A stretch of DNA of 64,000 bases. Origin: Celoporthe dispersa (Eukaryota; Ascomycota; Sordariomycetes; Diaporthales; Cryphonectriaceae). The notes below the pieces were generated by a model. It ran no database searches. It was not told the DNA's origin and saw only the letters and a list, made by a program, of their open reading frames with translations. Made by a program: the position numbers and the translations under genes. The DNA lies in the NCBI GenBank assembly GCA_016584495.1, contig WAID01000003.1, positions 2,852,001 through 2,916,000 on the forward strand. The letters are read 5' to 3'. Shown in pieces: positions 44,069-56,122 of the stretch; position 1 is the first letter of the stretch; each line of letters opens with the position of its first letter.

Positions 44069-44585
44069 ATCGTGTAGATTTAGGTAAATTCTGGCGCAGC
44101 GTTTGATGAATGAGGTCTTAAAGTTGGTCCCGTGAGGGCTGATTAATCACAAGATCGAGCTATTTGAGTGATTTGACAGGATACGGGTTTGTAATGCAAG
44201 ATGTTTGCAGGTCATACATATACAGTAAGAAAAAATACATTGGGGGAGGGGGGCGAGGAGTATTGCATTTCGTCGATGTTGGCATTGAAGGAAGGTGAGG
44301 AATTATGACATAGTTACATACAGTTCCCGCAGGGCTCGGGCCGCTTTCGGCAGTGGGTTGCTGCTCCTGCTTGTGCAGTGCACCGCCTCTGGAGCTCAGA
44401 ACCCACAGCACCCAACGACCCTACTACAGTTTGGCCTGCATCAAGCAAAAAGACCAACAACCTCTGATCGCATTTTCTTCCTCAACTACGCAACCATTGT
44501 GGCGAGCTTCTTCTTCTACAGTCTTCAGCCTCTTAATTTTTCTATCCTCCTCCTTCTCTCTCTCCGTCTGCCGTCAAAAGTCGCA
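44069..44585. promoter_or_regulatory. Shared promoter, molybdopterin synthase (-) and RBM5-like (+)
   Basis: 517 bases separate the two start codons, which point in opposite directions. The right part (44490-44585) is C/T-rich, as before many fungal starts. No specific factor site is claimed. Confidence 0.5.
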
Positions 44586-47425
44586 ATGTACGACGACGAT
44601 AGACCGCGATACCAATACAGATCTCGATCTCGAGGCCGTGAGGGCGACCGCGACTACGAACACAGCTACCGCCGCAGCTCGAGGTCGCCCAGGGGACGAC
44701 GCGACCGGGGGAGACGAGGGCGATTATGACTACTATCGCTCGCGGAAGGGTAAAGCCGCATCGGCTGCCGGCATCTAAGCCTGCAGTGCTTGTTTTTTTC
44801 TTTGAGCGTCTGCCTGTTCTTGTTGGCTAACTCTGCGCCCAAACCAACTCCCGAGAAGACGACGAAGGCCGGCGCTCTTCTCCTTCCGGCTCGCATCACC
44901 ACCACCCGAGGTCACACCGCTACGACAGCTCCCTGCCCTACGATGACGACGTGGCCGACCACCGCCGACCTCCTCGCTCCCGCTCCCGCTCCCCTCGCAG
45001 GCCGTACGGGCCCGGCCGGCCCTCGCCCACGATCATAGTCGAGGGCTTGCCCAGTGATGCCACGGAGGACGACATATTAGACGGCTTCGCTAGTGCGTCG
45101 CCCGATACGAAGGTGTTCAACGCCGACAGCGTCAAGGTCGTCCGGCTGCGGAACAACAAGCGCGGCCGCAGGATCGGGTTCGTCGAGTTCTTCAGCGTCA
45201 ATGACGCCGCACACTTCCTCGAGTTCCACTACCCGGGTCTCGAGATCCAGCTAGCCCACTCCCGCGGCGTGGATTCGGAGCTCGTCGGTGTGGGCATCAA
45301 CTACAGCCGCGGGCGGGAGGACGAGGGCGGTAGGGACGAGCGGGGGCGGGATGACCGTGGCAGGGACGAGCAGGATTGGAACTGTCCTGAGGTGAGCACC
45401 CATACCGCCGCCCGAGCGGTGCGATTGCGAGGTTAAAGGTGGCCTTCTGACTGTGCTGCGAAGTGCACGTACTTGAACTACGGCACGAGAAACCGGTGCC
45501 ACAGGTGTCGCGCCGCGAGACCAGGTGAGACCACCTCTCAGATTTGATTTGATTCCCTTGCGGTCCGGCGAGTCCTCTTGGGGGTATCACACAGACAGAC
45601 AGCCACATGCGACAACGGATCCCCGCTGGCACTGTCGTATGGCTTAGGACGAGACTTTGCTTGTCAAAACGGGGCTTCAAGTGTCTATCTCTGGTGCCTG
45701 CAAGATGACGCACCGGCTAATATTCTTCTCAGACAATTACTCGCGCGGACGTGACGACGTGGCCTCGTACGGCCCGCCGCTGACTGGTGAGACCGACGAG
45801 TGCCCGCAGCAGATCCCCTCGCAGTATCTGGTTGTCCGTGGGCTCGATCCGACAATCACCGAGGAGCTCTTTGCGGACGGCGTCAAGAAGCTCTATGTCG
45901 AGGCAAGGCCGGAACCCAAAAAGGACACCCAGAACAAGCTCAAGTCGACTGCACCCACTGTCAGAACGGCGAGCCTTGGGGCGAGGCCAGACTCTCTGCG
46001 GCGCGTCTTTCTCGTGCGCGACAAGAAGACCGACGAGGCCATGAGGTATGGCTTCGCTGAGTTCGCCACCCTTGAGGATGCGCAGGGTGCCATCGCCAAG
46101 TTTCGGGCGTCACCGAACATTACAATCTCCTCGAAACCGGTGACGGTGGCCTTCATCCACACAGGCGTCTTCACTCCCCATTCTGGCCAGGTGACTGAAG
46201 AAAACAGACGTTACGTCTTCAGCCCGATCTACAATCGGGACATTTACCTCAAATACTGGGACAACCGCGTCTACCCTAGCGTTCTGAGAGTCACAGAGGA
46301 TGTCCTCGACACATTGAACCAGCCTGCCTCGGTCAACGCGGGCAGTCCCGAGAAGCCCGGAGCTGCAGCTGCTGACGAGGTCACAGCTGCACAGGACCCC
46401 TCTGGCAAGAAGATGAAGAAGTTCAAGCTCGGCCAGACGGCGGCGAAGCCTGCTGTCGTGATGGGCACGCAGATGCAGATGTGGGCTAAGAAGCGTGCTG
46501 AGCTTGTGGGACAGCCCCGGGCGGTGGCGGCGGCGGAGGCCGACGACAGCGTCGAGTCGGGTCCCACCCCGATCGAGCGACCGCAGGTGGTGAAGCGGGC
46601 TCGAACCAAGGAATCCTACACCTCCTTCAGCGACCTAGACAGCCTGTCCTGTATGCTCTGCATGCGAAGGTTCTCTTCCCTGGCGGCTCTGCGCGACCAC
46701 GAGACCCTGAACAGGGACCACCAGGCGAACAGGGCAGACCAGGAAAAGCGAGCGGCCGCCGGAGAAAGGCTCAAGGCCGCAGGGAAGGCTCCTCAGATCA
46801 TCACCCTGCGCGTTGCTGCCAGCAGCACCCCAAGCGCTCCCTCAGAAAAGGTCTACACGTCCTATGCGGACAGGGAGAACTTGCACTGTCTCATCTGCCA
46901 GCGCAAGTTCACCAAGGCAGGCATGCTATCGCTACACGAGCGCGAGAGCGAGATGCACCGCCGCAATATGGCCGACCAGAGCAACATCGACCGGGCAGCC
47001 TCGCAGCTGGCCCGCATTGGCAAGACGCCTCGCAAGATGGTGCCAACCAGAAAGGGTGCACAGTACCGCGATAGGGCCAGGGAGCGGCGACGAGCCTACA
47101 ACCAACCCAATGCGCCAAGGCGGAAGGCCCCCTGGACGCTGCACCCACCAGCAAGGAACCCGAGAAGGTCGCCGCCCCCTCAAAGGGTGCTGCACTCTTG
47201 GGCAAGATGGGCTGGACTGCTGGCGAGGGCCTGGGTGCCGACCGCACCGGACGGACAGATACCATTGCCACGGATGTTTACGCTGCGGGCGTCGGTCTCG
47301 GCGCTGAGGGCGGCAAGCTCGGGGATGCGGCGACCGAGGCGGCGAGGAAGACAAAAGATAACTACTCTGACTTTGTCGAAGTCACGAGAAACAAGGCGAG
47401 GGAGAGATACGAGAGGCTAGGATGA
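44586..47425 (+). CDS. RBM5/RBM10-like RNA-binding splicing factor (two frame breaks)
   Basis: Four exons (44586-44749, 44856-45391, 45464-45524, 45733-47425), about 817 residues. Order of parts: an Arg/Ser/Asp-rich start (MYDDDRPRYQYRSRSRGR), RRM1 (PTIIVEGLPSDATEDDIL to RRIGFVEFF), a RanBP2 zinc finger split by an intron (DWNCPECTYLNYGTRNRC then HRC), RRM2 (YLVVRGLDPTITEELF to YGFAEFATLEDA), two C2H2/U1-like fingers (LSCMLCMRRFSSLAALRDHE, LHCLICQRKFTKAGMLSLHE) and a C-terminal G-patch (LLGKMGWTAGEGLGADRTG). This is the order in human RBM5/RBM10, which act in early spliceosome assembly and exon choice in the nucleus. Frame breaks: one extra G in the run 44707-44711, which otherwise reads RGDEGDYDYYRSR, and one missing C at 47128-47132, which joins NAPRRKAP to LDAAPTSKEPEK. 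The start follows a C/T-rich leader. Confidence 0.9.
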
Positions 47426-47935
47426 CCATAGCCTTCCATCCAACACGAATCATCGGGAGACGAGAGGAAGGGAAGGCGAGACAACATGTCACGTGCAGTT
47501 CCCACCTTGTTAAGTTGTCGTCGGGAATCAAGAGTCTTGTCACCTGTGCCAACTTTTTTTTGTTTTTGCTCCGAGGTTCTCGACTGGTGAGTTCGAGGCT
47601 GCCATAAAATCCCGCTGCCATGCTCACCACAGCAGAGCAGCGTCTATCCCAAGAAAGAGTGAGCGTTTCTTGTTCACAAGAGGAACTATCCAGATCGACA
47701 AGTGATACCCGTACCCGTCTTATCATCCTGCGAGTGAGCGGCATTGAATCGGCCGACCGGCGTAAACAACTAGTACACCACCATCACTAGGAATCGCACG
47801 AAAATCTTTTTTTTCTTCTTCTTGTGGTGTCCCGAGAACTATTGAAAGACTACTCAAGTGATCGTGAAACGAAGTGCAGCTTGACATCTGCATCTATTAT
47901 CACGACATCCGGAAGCACATGTGTGAACTCGACAA

Positions 47936-47991
<56 letters not shown>

Positions 47992-48935
47992 TTACACACG
48001 AGGTGGTATCCGCAGCCCTGAGCTATCCTTGTTTTAGGTGGCATCTTATCGCTTCCACCCCTCCACACTATGCAACCCTTCGCAGCCGACTTAGAAAATC
48101 TGCCCCAATCACGGGTCATGGCCGACAGGACCCCCCTTTTGCTGATAGTACCTTTTAGGAAGGTCGCCCACATCCTACCTCCGCGCAACGGTTCACAAGA
48201 AGTGCGAACCACCGATGGAGACCTACTGTAGTAACACGCAGGCCGCAGTCTAGAGCCTTGGCTGGGGTTCTGTTCTCCCTGCTCTGCGCCTCCCGGCTCT
48301 CAGGCAGGCCCGCTGCCCCATCTGTCATGATGGCGTGCATGCGATTCGTTTCTTATACTCAGCGCACCGAGGCCCCACCTCAGTCCACCATCAGATGCCG
48401 GTGTTCCTCGTGGCTGGATTCCGAGACGGACGACGGGGTTACTCGCAGTCTCCCACGCTCGCCATCCTCGTCCGTGGGCGGTCCTCATGGCCCAGAGTCT
48501 GGTTTTCTCTCTCTCTCCCCTTCTTTGTGTCTTGGCACGATTGTTATCTTTCTTCCACAGGTCCATTTGGAAGATAGAGCAGTGAGTGGTTGGTTTTTTT
48601 TTCCAAAAAAAAAAAAAGAAAAGACTTGGGGAGGTTATCTCTGGTCTAATTATATTCCCACGTTTTTTGTTTTTCATGCCTTCCCTCTTCATACCACGTT
48701 CCTGAGCTGTCAACAACCCCCCAGCCATGGTCTAGACCATCTCTCCTCCTCTGTTTCTCTCCATCTCTCAAGAGACTCACTCACGGCGGGCAATAAACTA
48801 CGCGGATGAACAAGACTTTTTACTACATGACATACATCCAGCCACTCACTATCAGCTTCTCTCCTACGCCTTTCCCCCCCCCTCCCCCCTCAGGGGCATG
48901 AGGCTCCCCCTCTCAGCCAAGGAAACCAGGCAAAG
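47426..48935. other. Intergenic, 1.5 kb, with a dinucleotide repeat
   Basis: Contains the RBM5-like 3' end, a long (CT)n(AC)n tract (47939-47990) and the C/T-rich promoter of the OPT transporter (48840-48930, with a run of C near 48877-48887). No gene is supported. Confidence 0.6.
47939..47990. repeat. (CT)n(CA)n microsatellite
   Basis: About 16 CT units pass directly into about 10 CA units, about 500 bases after the RBM5-like stop codon. Likely length-variable. Confidence 0.92.
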
Positions 48936-51711
48936 ATGAACGTCCTTCACAAGATCTTCCGGCGGCGGCACGCAGCCGAGATTGTGGCCTTTGATGTCGC
49001 CGTGGCCGAGACCTCGTCGGAGCGGGAAATCCTGCGGTCGCTGGGCGTGGCCTCGCTGAAGCAGTTTGAGAAGATGCACCACCTGGACCCGAACATGCCC
49101 CTCGATGAGCTGGAGCAGATCGATGCGGCCATCAGGCAGGGGAACGCGGAGAAGGGCGTCGAGATTGAGCATCTCATCGTGGAGGACAATTCGCCTTATC
49201 CTGAGGTGAGTAGCCAGCCTTACCTCCCCTCCCCCCCCGGTGTGGTTGGATTTTTTTTTTTTGGTAACAAGACAAACCTTGTGTAGGTCCGCTCGACGGT
49301 GCGAAATTACGACGTTGACCTACCAGCCAACACAATACGGGCGTGGGTTATCGGTCTCCTGCTGTGCACCATCGGCTCCGGGATCAATATGCTCTTCTCC
49401 CTGCGGAACCCCAGCATCGAGGTGACCACCTATGTCATCCAGCTGGTGGCATACCCGATCGGCCTCCTCTGGGACCGCATCTTCCCGGATCGGGTCTTCA
49501 ACGTCTTTGGCCTGCGGTTCAACCTCTGCCCTGGCAAGTTCAACTTCAAGGAGCACGTGATAATAACCGTCATGTCCAACGCGGCGTACGGCGGCGGCGC
49601 CCTCTACGCGACGGACGTCATCATCGTGCAGCAGGTCTGGTACAAGCAGTACCTGGGCTGGGCGTGGCAGACGCTCTTCGGCATCACGACGCTGTGTCTG
49701 GGGTACGGCCTGGCGGGCATCTCGAGGCGGTTCCTCGTGTGGCCCGCCGCCATGATCTGGCCCAGCAACCTCGTCAACTGCGCCCTCTTCTATGCGCTGC
49801 ACGACCACTCGTCCAAGGCCGACCCGGAGTCCGCGAGCGGCTGGCGCATGGGCCGGTACAAGTGGTTCATGATCCTCGCCGCCTGCTCCTTTGTCTGGTA
49901 CTGGCTCCCCGGCTGGGTCTTCCAGGGCATGAGCTTCTTCTGCTTCATCACCTGGATCGCGCCCGACAACGCCGTCGTCAACCAGGTCTTTGGCGGCGTC
50001 AGCGGCTACGGCCTGCTCCCCCCTGACGCTGGACTGGACCGTCGTCTCGGGCTACCTGGGCTCCCCGCTCATCACCCCCTTCTACGCCATCGCAAACACC
50101 ATCGGCGGCGTCCTGGTCTTCTTCGTCGCCATGTCCATGGGCATCTACTACAGCGGCTTCTGGTACGGCGCCTACATGCCCGTCCAGAGCTCCCAGTCGT
50201 ACGACAACACCGGCAACACCTACAACGTCTCGGCCATCCTGGACGTCGCCGTGTTCAACGAGGAGAAGTACTATGCCTACTCGCCCCTGTATATGCCCAC
50301 GCAGTACGTCATCGCCTACGGCCTCGCCTTCGCCAGCATCTCCGCCATGATCGTCCACGTCATCCTGTACCACAGCCGCCAGGTCAAGGCCCAGTTCAAG
50401 CTCGCGCGCAACCAGGAGGACGACAGCCACATGCGCATGATGAAGAAGTACCGCGATGCGGACGACTGGTGGTATCTGGTCCTGTTTGCCGTGATGATCG
50501 CGCTGTCCTTTGTTGTCGTGTGTGCCTGGTAAGTGATGGTCGTCGGATCCGGAACATGTACCGGCTGTCGCGGAGTCCCTCCTCCGCTCGCTAACGCCTT
50601 CTCTTTCTCAACACAGGCCGACGGGGCTCCCCTGGTGGGCCTTTGTAGTCTGCATCCTCATCGCGGTCCTCTTCACCGTCCCGATCGGCATCATCCAGGC
50701 CATCACCAACATCCAGCTGGGCCTGAACCTGCTGACCGAGTACGTCGTCGGCTACCTCGTGCCCGGCCGCCCCGTGGCCATGATGCTGTTCAAGAACTAC
50801 GGCTACATCTGCTGTACCCAGGCCCTCGGCTTCGCACAGGACATGAAGCTGGGCCACTACATGAAGGTGCCGCCGCGGACCATGTTCTCGGCCCAGCTGG
50901 TCGCCAGTGTGTGGTCGGCCATTGTGCAGATTGCCGTCATGAACTGGGCGCTGGCGCATATCCCGGATGTGTGGTACGTCCCTGACCCTGCATTCTCCAG
51001 GGAGAGACATGCCACCCACGGCGCAGCTGACACCCACTAACTTTTCCCCCTCTCAACAGCTCCGATGACCAGCCAAATCAGTACACCTGCACCGGGCAAA
51101 GGTCTTCTACACGGCGAGCGTCATCTGGGGCGCCGTCGGGCCCAGGAGGATGTTTAGCGCCGGGGCCCTGTACAACGGCCTGCGGTGGTTCTGGCTCCTG
51201 GGAGCGGTGGCGCCGCTGCTCTCGTGGTTCTTTGCGAGGAAGTACCCCATGAGCATATGGCGGTACATCCATGTGCCTCTCATCCTCGGGGGGTCGGGAT
51301 ACCTGCCTCCTGCTACGACATATATCTACCTGTGAGCTCCCCTATTCTTGATCTCAACCTCTGTTTTTTTGTTTTTTGTTTTTTCCGCCCCCAAAAGCTC
51401 ACTCCTGTTGCTGACACGCGCGCCGTCCTGCCACCAGCTGCTGGGGCCTCGTCGGCACCATCTTCAACTTCTACATCAAGCGCCGCTGGAACGCCTGGTG
51501 GATGCAGTACAACTACATCACCTCCGCCGCCCTCGACTGCGGCCTCATCATCTCCACCATCGTCGTCTTCTTCAGCCTCTACCTCACCATGGCCGACCCG
51601 CCCAACTGGTTCGGCAACGTCGGGGCGCTGTCCACCGCCGACTATGAAAGTACGGCTGTGTACTCGGTCCTGCCGCCGGGCGAGACGTTTGGGCCGAGCA
51701 CGTGGGTGTGA
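48936..51711 (+). CDS. OPT-family oligopeptide transporter (two frame breaks)
   Basis: Five exons (48936-49205, 49287-50528, 50617-50973, 51060-51331, 51438-51711), about 804 residues. A cytosolic N-terminus of about 100 residues precedes 12-16 hydrophobic helices. Family marks: AYPIGLLWDRIFP, GKFNFKEHVIITVMSN, WLPGWVFQGMSFFCFITWI, GHYMKVPPRTMF (the conserved K-x-P-P-R block), SVIWGAVGPRRMFS and WNAWWMQYNYITSAALDCG. It is a proton-coupled plasma-membrane transporter of tetra/pentapeptides, possibly glutathione or siderophore-like compounds; substrate unknown. Frame breaks: a run of six C at 50018-50023 has one base too many (five gives GLLPLTLDWTVVSGY), and near 51092-51096 one base is missing before AKVFYTASVIWG. 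Intron phases check at all four junctions. The start is the first ATG after the C-rich leader. Confidence 0.92.
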
Positions 51712-53169
51712 AGAAAAAAGACGGGACGGTCAATGCGTATGTGTGTTTAGCTGGGATTTTCTCCCCTTCTTTCTCGTGCTTATGTTTCGTTGGGAAAGGG
51801 TTTTTGGCGGGCATATGTTTCTTTCTTTTTGGGGGTTTTTTTTTCTTTCTTCTTCTCCCTCTGGATCTTAGGCGTTGGTGTTTGGTTGTGGGAGGTTGGC
51901 ACGGATTACAGTTAGCCTGAGTCTCGGTCGGGACAGATCTGCATGCGTTAGCTTATGACTGGAAATGAGATGTTGATGATAGTTCATGATTCTTGAAGTT
52001 GAGACTCGCCGTGTCAAGTTACGAGGAGCTGTCCCGATGATCGTCACGGGATGGAAACTTGTTCCAACCAAGTTCTCTTTCCCGCCTCTGAGCCTTCAAC
52101 ATGCCTCACCCGCTACGTACAGTACCAATCGCAGGCATATAGATCATGAAATACCAGTATGGTAAGTATCATTCTCTAATTGCTTACTATCCCTACGGAC
52201 AACCCCGCGTGAGTCGTAGGTGACCCAGGATGCACTATGACTGACTGCCAGATGCCGCCACCAAGAGATGGTGCTAAGTCTTCGAACGCAACGATGGCTA
52301 GTGAAGATAGCTAGAGAAACTCGAGACTCTAGATTGAGTGTTCTGGTATACTGTTCACGAGAAAGAACGATTGTGTATAGCGGCACACTGGCAGCATATT
52401 TTCCTTCGAGGTGGAAATGGCTGCTTGATATGTGTGGATCAGGTGATCTTATTTCCCATGCAGCTCCTACCATCGCTTGTATACATTGAAACTGTAGTCA
52501 CGTTTAACAAATTATTGTGTTAAAGTTACCGCCTAACCAGTATTTATAGATGATAGCGACAACGTGTTGAAACTCTTGTCCAGGGTGCGGCATAATTAGA
52601 TGGATTAGGCCTCGCCTTCAATGCCACGTCCGCCTCAGCAGGCAGCGGGAAGCCATAAAGGAGAGCCCGTTATATAGAATCTGATGAAGAATGGATGATG
52701 ATACAGAAAAGAGACAGAGCAAAGGCGATGGGAGCAATACTGAGCAGAGAAGACATGATTATATATCTCACACGGGTTAAAGGTCAAACTATAAGCATCT
52801 CCATGAGCAAAATGCAATTTCCGTTGCCCAGGTCAGACAGCATTTTTTCTTCTCAATCACAACACCTCGAGTCTCACCACGAAGTGTGACACGCTGATCA
52901 ATAAGGCTCCGCACCGCAACTCAGGAGGTTCAGGTAATGAATGCTTGCGGCCCAAGGTGCAGCCCAGAAGACGAGATCTTTTCTGAGGTGTAATACTTTG
53001 AGTCCAGGTTCATTACGGGATCCTGTTGGTAACTGTCAAGTTCACTGCGAGACTTTTTTTCGCATCGTCTCGAAATGTACCGTGTGTCGAACAATATGGC
53101 ATTGAGAAGACTAAGGACGCAACCTCAAGCTAGAACCATGCTATTATCTGCACAAATCTGCTCTTCTTC
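51712..53169. other. Gene-free interval, AT-rich
   Basis: Holds the 3' flank of the OPT gene (T-rich, 51740-51860) and AT-rich sequence to the small secreted protein's stop codon. Open frames are short and overlapping. I recognise nothing. Confidence 0.6.
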
Positions 53170-53514
53170 TTACACCTCGAAAACAACAATGTAGGAATCA
53201 TAGCCAGTCACATCAGTGCAGACCCCGGCTTCAAAGGTACTCTCCTGCGCCTCCGTCCCGACACAGTCCTCACCCTCGCTGATCCAACCGTACAGCTCGC
53301 CCCAGGTCACCAGGTCATCCACGTCCAGGGTGCAGACGCTGTACTCGGCTGGGAAGTTGCCGCAGGTCTGTGTGCCAGAGCCGTAGTCTCCCGAAGCGAC
53401 GACGGTCAGGTCATCACAGGTACTGCCGCACGAGAGGGTCCAGTTGTTGCCAAGTGCACTGGCTGCAGCGGTGAGGCTGAGGATGGCAGTGGCGATGTTC
53501 AGACGGGACTGCAT
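53170..53514 (-). CDS. Small secreted six-cysteine protein, effector-like
   Basis: Single exon, 114 residues. A clean signal peptide (MQSRLNIATAILSLTAAASA, cleavage expected near residue 20-22) is followed by a mature chain of about 92 residues with six cysteines at 29, 33, 51, 61, 84 and 99, enough for three disulfides, plus several Trp and Asp residues and a net negative charge. I recognise no domain. Small size, signal peptide and even cysteine count are the usual marks of fungal apoplastic effector candidates or of secreted antimicrobial proteins, but composition alone does not prove a role. It sits alone in an AT-rich, gene-poor stretch (1.5 kb clear on the left, 2.6 kb on the right), where accessory genes of fungi are often found. 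The coding part is more GC-rich than its surroundings, and no intron is required. Confidence 0.75.
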   Translation of the reverse strand: MQSRLNIATAILSLTAAASALGNNWTLSCGSTCDDLTVVASGDYGSGTQTCGNFPAEYSVCTLDVDDLVTWGELYGWISEGEDCVGTEAQESTFEAGVCTDVTGYDSYIVVFEV

Positions 53515-56122
53515 GGTGGACTATGTAACTATTGAGTAAGTCTGGCGGTGCCAAACAAAAATCCACGTAGAGGGAGGGAACCATGGCAAGGGGTGTTAGC
53601 TTACTAGATTTAAGAGCTAATTTAGTTGACGACGGCTTTTGTTTCTTCTTCTGTTTTGCTTTTGCAAGAATCGAGCCAGTGTTTGGGGGCGTCAAGAGGC
53701 CAAGGTCTTCCTGGGCCGGCCTTGAAGGGTAAAATATGAGAAGATTTTGGTTTGTGGAACGAGACCCTATTAGACGAAGGTGAAGATGCCTGTGCACTTT
53801 GGACTGTTTCCTTCGTCTAAATGGCAATCTAGGGATTTATATATTTTCCCTCTTATAGCCGGAGCGCCTGCTATTAAAATACCCGCCATGGGGAGGGTCT
53901 TGTGCCGCATGCAGCTGGCCCGCTGCTATTGTCATTGATTCATAATCCGGCACGACTTCTGAAAAAGCAACTCATGCAGTCCGAATTCCACCAACCTGTA
54001 TGTCTCAATTTATGGTACTGCTTACTGAGAGGCGCAATTCTTTTTTGAGAGGGGGGGGGGGGAGGGTGCCTTGCCTGGCATGTGGTGAGAAGCGGAAGGT
54101 CACATGCCGCTAAGGATGTAGAGTGCCGTGCAAAAATAAACAAAAAGGTTGCAAATGGTTCCGAGTAAACCTTAAAAAAAAAAAAATCCAATCCACACAG
54201 TCTGGGAAGGACACTCGGCTGAAAGGCTAGAGTAGGTGTAGCGAACTGAAATTAATCACCTTCCTCCTCCTTCCCAAACCATACCACGAGCGTGGGGGCT
54301 TTTCGACACATATGGTGAACTGGTCAACTCTCAATCCTGAAAAGTGACGTTTCTGCTCGGCCTTTTTTCGAGTCCTCTTTTGTCTAAGCGAGGCGACGAC
54401 CGGTCAGTGCAAGGCGACAAAAACAAGTCCCGTCCTCCTCCTGCTCCTCAGGCCTATTGAACCTGAAGCGAGACTTGCAGCAAGGAGTATGTTTAAGAAA
54501 CGGGATTAATACCACCCAGGGCCTTGATTAGTTAATTAGTTGCTGGGCCTAGCTGGCTAGGTGCCCGAACGGCAACGCACACGCGGGAACCTGCAGCACC
54601 CTTCCTAATCTCAGGCCTTCTCGGCATGCATGACGGGACGGCTTTGAGCGAGGGCGGCCGCAGGTTGTCAACCCACATTCCCGAGGGTCCGAATTGACGC
54701 GATGCTTCATGACCCAAAGAGAAAAGACGCCGACGGATGCTTTCTAGGTGACGATACCACGAATCGGATCTATCATGTCATCCAGAGCTGTGAGACAAAA
54801 ACACAAGGTGGCGTGGAGTGTGGGGTCCTACACTGCTGCTGATGTGTCACAATCCTCTCTCTCACTTTTTTTTTTTTTTTGCCTGTTTCTTATTTTTCTT
54901 CTTTTTTTTCTTCTTTCTTTTCTCTCCACCCTCTCTTTTGTCTTCTTTGGCCCTCCCGAATTGCGGGAAAAGGAAAAGAAAAATAGAAAAAAAAAGAGAG
55001 AAAAGAGAAAAAGAATCCTACCAATCTAATGCGGGAGATAGGGAGGCTTTGTCATCTTAGTATGAGAATTATGAAATTAATATAGTGATCCGTTTATAGG
55101 ATACTGCATCTAGATCTCGTCTCGATGCGTCTCCGCTGCAACTCTAGGTTCGCCTTTTGGCCAGGACCTGCAAGTCAAGAGGGTAAGCAATGCGGATTGT
55201 GGTAGCAAAAGCAGTTTAGACACCTGCACCTATCCACTTCCCGGGATCCTACAGTATGACCAGCTAAGGCATGCAGCTGCTTACAGTCACACGTGCTGCT
55301 GGCTGGCTTGCTCCTTTGATGCTACTTCGAGGCATGGGCTATTATCCTGAAGGACCCTCTTGATGTAGTGAGCGCGCCAATGGCTTGCTGCAGCTCGCAC
55401 GCGGGCGATATTCTGCTCCCAAAACATTGCACACAAGCGATGGGACGTTCCATCACGACCAGGCAACCCCCCAACTACTCTGCCTTCTCTCTGTGTCTCG
55501 GCCAGACGCGGGAATAACCCCGTCTCACTGCTCAGCTCGCCTCTCCAGATCCTGTTTGCCGATATACTATCCTTCATCGGGCGTGGCCCACACAAGATGG
55601 ACACACGGCGCCTGCATACCACGCAGTCTAGGTTTGACGACATCGTACGATCAAGTATGAACTTACGCTATCTAATGATGGTAGAGACAGCGGAAGGCGG
55701 CTGGACCCGGCGTCTGAGCTTGAGATCGAGACTACTGCCGTCTGCAAGCCACAGCGTCTTTGATCGGAAGATATACTCATGGACAAATGCGAGGTTGTAA
55801 TTATTCCGGTCGTACGGATGCCTGAGACTCGACAGGGCATTATTGTGTGAACCGAGGGCGGGACTCATGACAGCCACCCCCTCTTGATGTGTCTTCCGAA
55901 AGTCGAAACGAGTTTTGATGTTTAGTGCCTCTTGTCATGCCCCTGAGAATTCCTAAAGAGAGGCCTTCAATCTTAAGTGTATAATATTTGAATCCATCAT
56001 TGGGATGTAGGAGACCTCAACAATCAACCTCGACACCACGAGCCGAACCTCCCCGAAACAAAACAGTCCGCGAGGCATCTGTAGGACTAAAGACTACGTC
56101 CTCTTGTCCAGAGACCTTAGGT
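53515..56122. other. Gene-poor interval of 2.6 kb
   Basis: 53515-53840 is the promoter of the secreted protein. The rest has homopolymer runs (G10 near 54053-54062, T14 near 54867-54881) and C/T- or A-rich patches. Coding-like scraps occur on the minus strand at 55287-55643 and 55668-55877 (for example HPYDRNNYNLAFVHEY, then LWLADGSSLDLKLRRR) but lack starts, splice sites or family resemblance, so I do not call a gene. Confidence 0.55.

Noticed and set aside
47939..47990. Possible regulatory RNA or telomere-like repeat
   Set aside because: It is a plain CT/CA microsatellite; the unit is not telomeric and nothing pairs with it.
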